NCBI GenBank assembly: GCA_949299535.1
Contig: CASGAQ010000005.1
Location: 23,513 to 87,512 of the forward strand
From: an uncultured Eubacteriales bacterium
GTDB taxonomy: Bacteria; Bacillota; Clostridia; Oscillospirales; CAG-272
Direction of reading: 5' to 3'
Length of the DNA: 64,000 nt
Position numbers and translations under genes: made by a program. Each line of letters begins with the position of its first letter. The stretch's first letter is position 1. Shown in pieces: positions 63,898 through 64,000 of this stretch. Under the pieces are notes generated by a model, which was not told the DNA's origin, did not search any database, and worked only from the letters and a program-made list of their open reading frames with translations.

Positions 63898-64000
63898 TCA
63901 TCCTATGAGATATTGAGAAACGGTACAATTCTTTTTATTTAGTACATACATTGCTGTAAGTACCATGTATGCAGCAATACCGCAATGACCGCAAATTAAA
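63898..64000 (-). CDS. C-terminal end of an unidentified protein (runs off the window)
   Basis: Open frame from the right edge to a TGA at 63898, giving about 34 residues ending LNKKNCTVSQYLIG, with a hydrophobic stretch (GIAAYMVLTAMYVL) and CGHCG near the edge. A terminator follows 8 bp after the stop, which supports a real gene. Too short to identify. Confidence 0.4.
   Translation of the reverse strand, partial: LICGHCGIAAYMVLTAMYVLNKKNCTVSQYLIG

Overview
The window reads as chromosome of an anaerobic, fermentative Firmicute of class Clostridia, probably a gut-type Oscillospirales or Christensenellales relative. Support comes from an NAD(P)-linked [FeFe]-hydrogenase operon, an Rnf complex in the order rnfCDGEAB, an L-box lysine riboswitch, strong TTGACA/TATAAT promoters with 17-18 bp spacers, AGGAGG-type ribosome binding sites, many lipoproteins with LxxC lipoboxes, and AsnA-type asparagine synthetase. 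Genus cannot be fixed from the sequence alone.

Layout. 1-10.8 kb: str/rpoBC block on the minus strand (rpoB, rpoC, L7Ae-like protein, rpsL, rpsG, fusA truncated at the window edge). 10.8-14 kb: divergent alaS and a HIT protein. 14.1-16.3 kb: a serine-tRNA hot spot with an intact tRNA-Ser(GCT), a GRAM-domain membrane protein with atypical codons, a tRNA-Ser(CGA) remnant joined to an integrase remnant, an intact tRNA-Ser(TGA), and three extra copies of its 5' half at about 190-200 bp spacing behind one strong promoter. 16.4-18.4 kb: fabG-like gene and purA. 18.6-21.3 kb: rpmG-secE-nusG-rplK-rplA, ending in a terminator, so rplJ/rplL and rpoBC are not linked to it as they usually are. 21.3-26.6 kb: hydrogenase operon hndA-B-C-D with a DUF1963 gene coupled by a 1-nt overlap. 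26.9-29.3 kb: Crp/Fnr regulator with an ABC substrate-binding protein and permease but no ATPase. 29.4-37.2 kb: polysaccharide deacetylase, galE, a zinc-type binding lipoprotein, an ACT/DUF711 pair, an amidase, dut and an SGNH hydrolase. 37.2-38.7 kb: hairpin-rich gene-free DNA, then an XRE regulator that looks acquired. 38.8-43.9 kb: asnA, a fused ABC exporter and an S4-domain protein. 43.9-48.7 kb: the lysine operon dapA-dapB-lysA-lysC behind an L-box riboswitch. 48.7-51.8 kb: DUF3842, an RlmI-like methyltransferase and wecB. 52-61.1 kb: the rnf operon, NusG_II and Gx-transporter genes, a 293-bp MITE-like element, apbE and a duplicated-domain lipoprotein. 61.5-63.8 kb: a phosphoesterase/LamG lipoprotein; a partial gene enters from the right edge.

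How it fits together. The hydrogenase and the Rnf complex both draw on reduced ferredoxin and NAD(H)/NADP(H); they are the two energy-conserving electron sinks visible here. RnfD and RnfG carry the SGAT motifs that receive covalent FMN, the nearby ApbE is the enzyme that attaches it, and the lipoprotein beside ApbE may be a further flavin-carrying electron protein (inference).

The points most worth a second look are the tandem half-tRNA array, the RnfG with two FMN-binding domains beside apbE, the structured 293-bp repeat, a possible attenuator upstream of rpmG, and a back-to-back terminator module present twice in inverted orientation.
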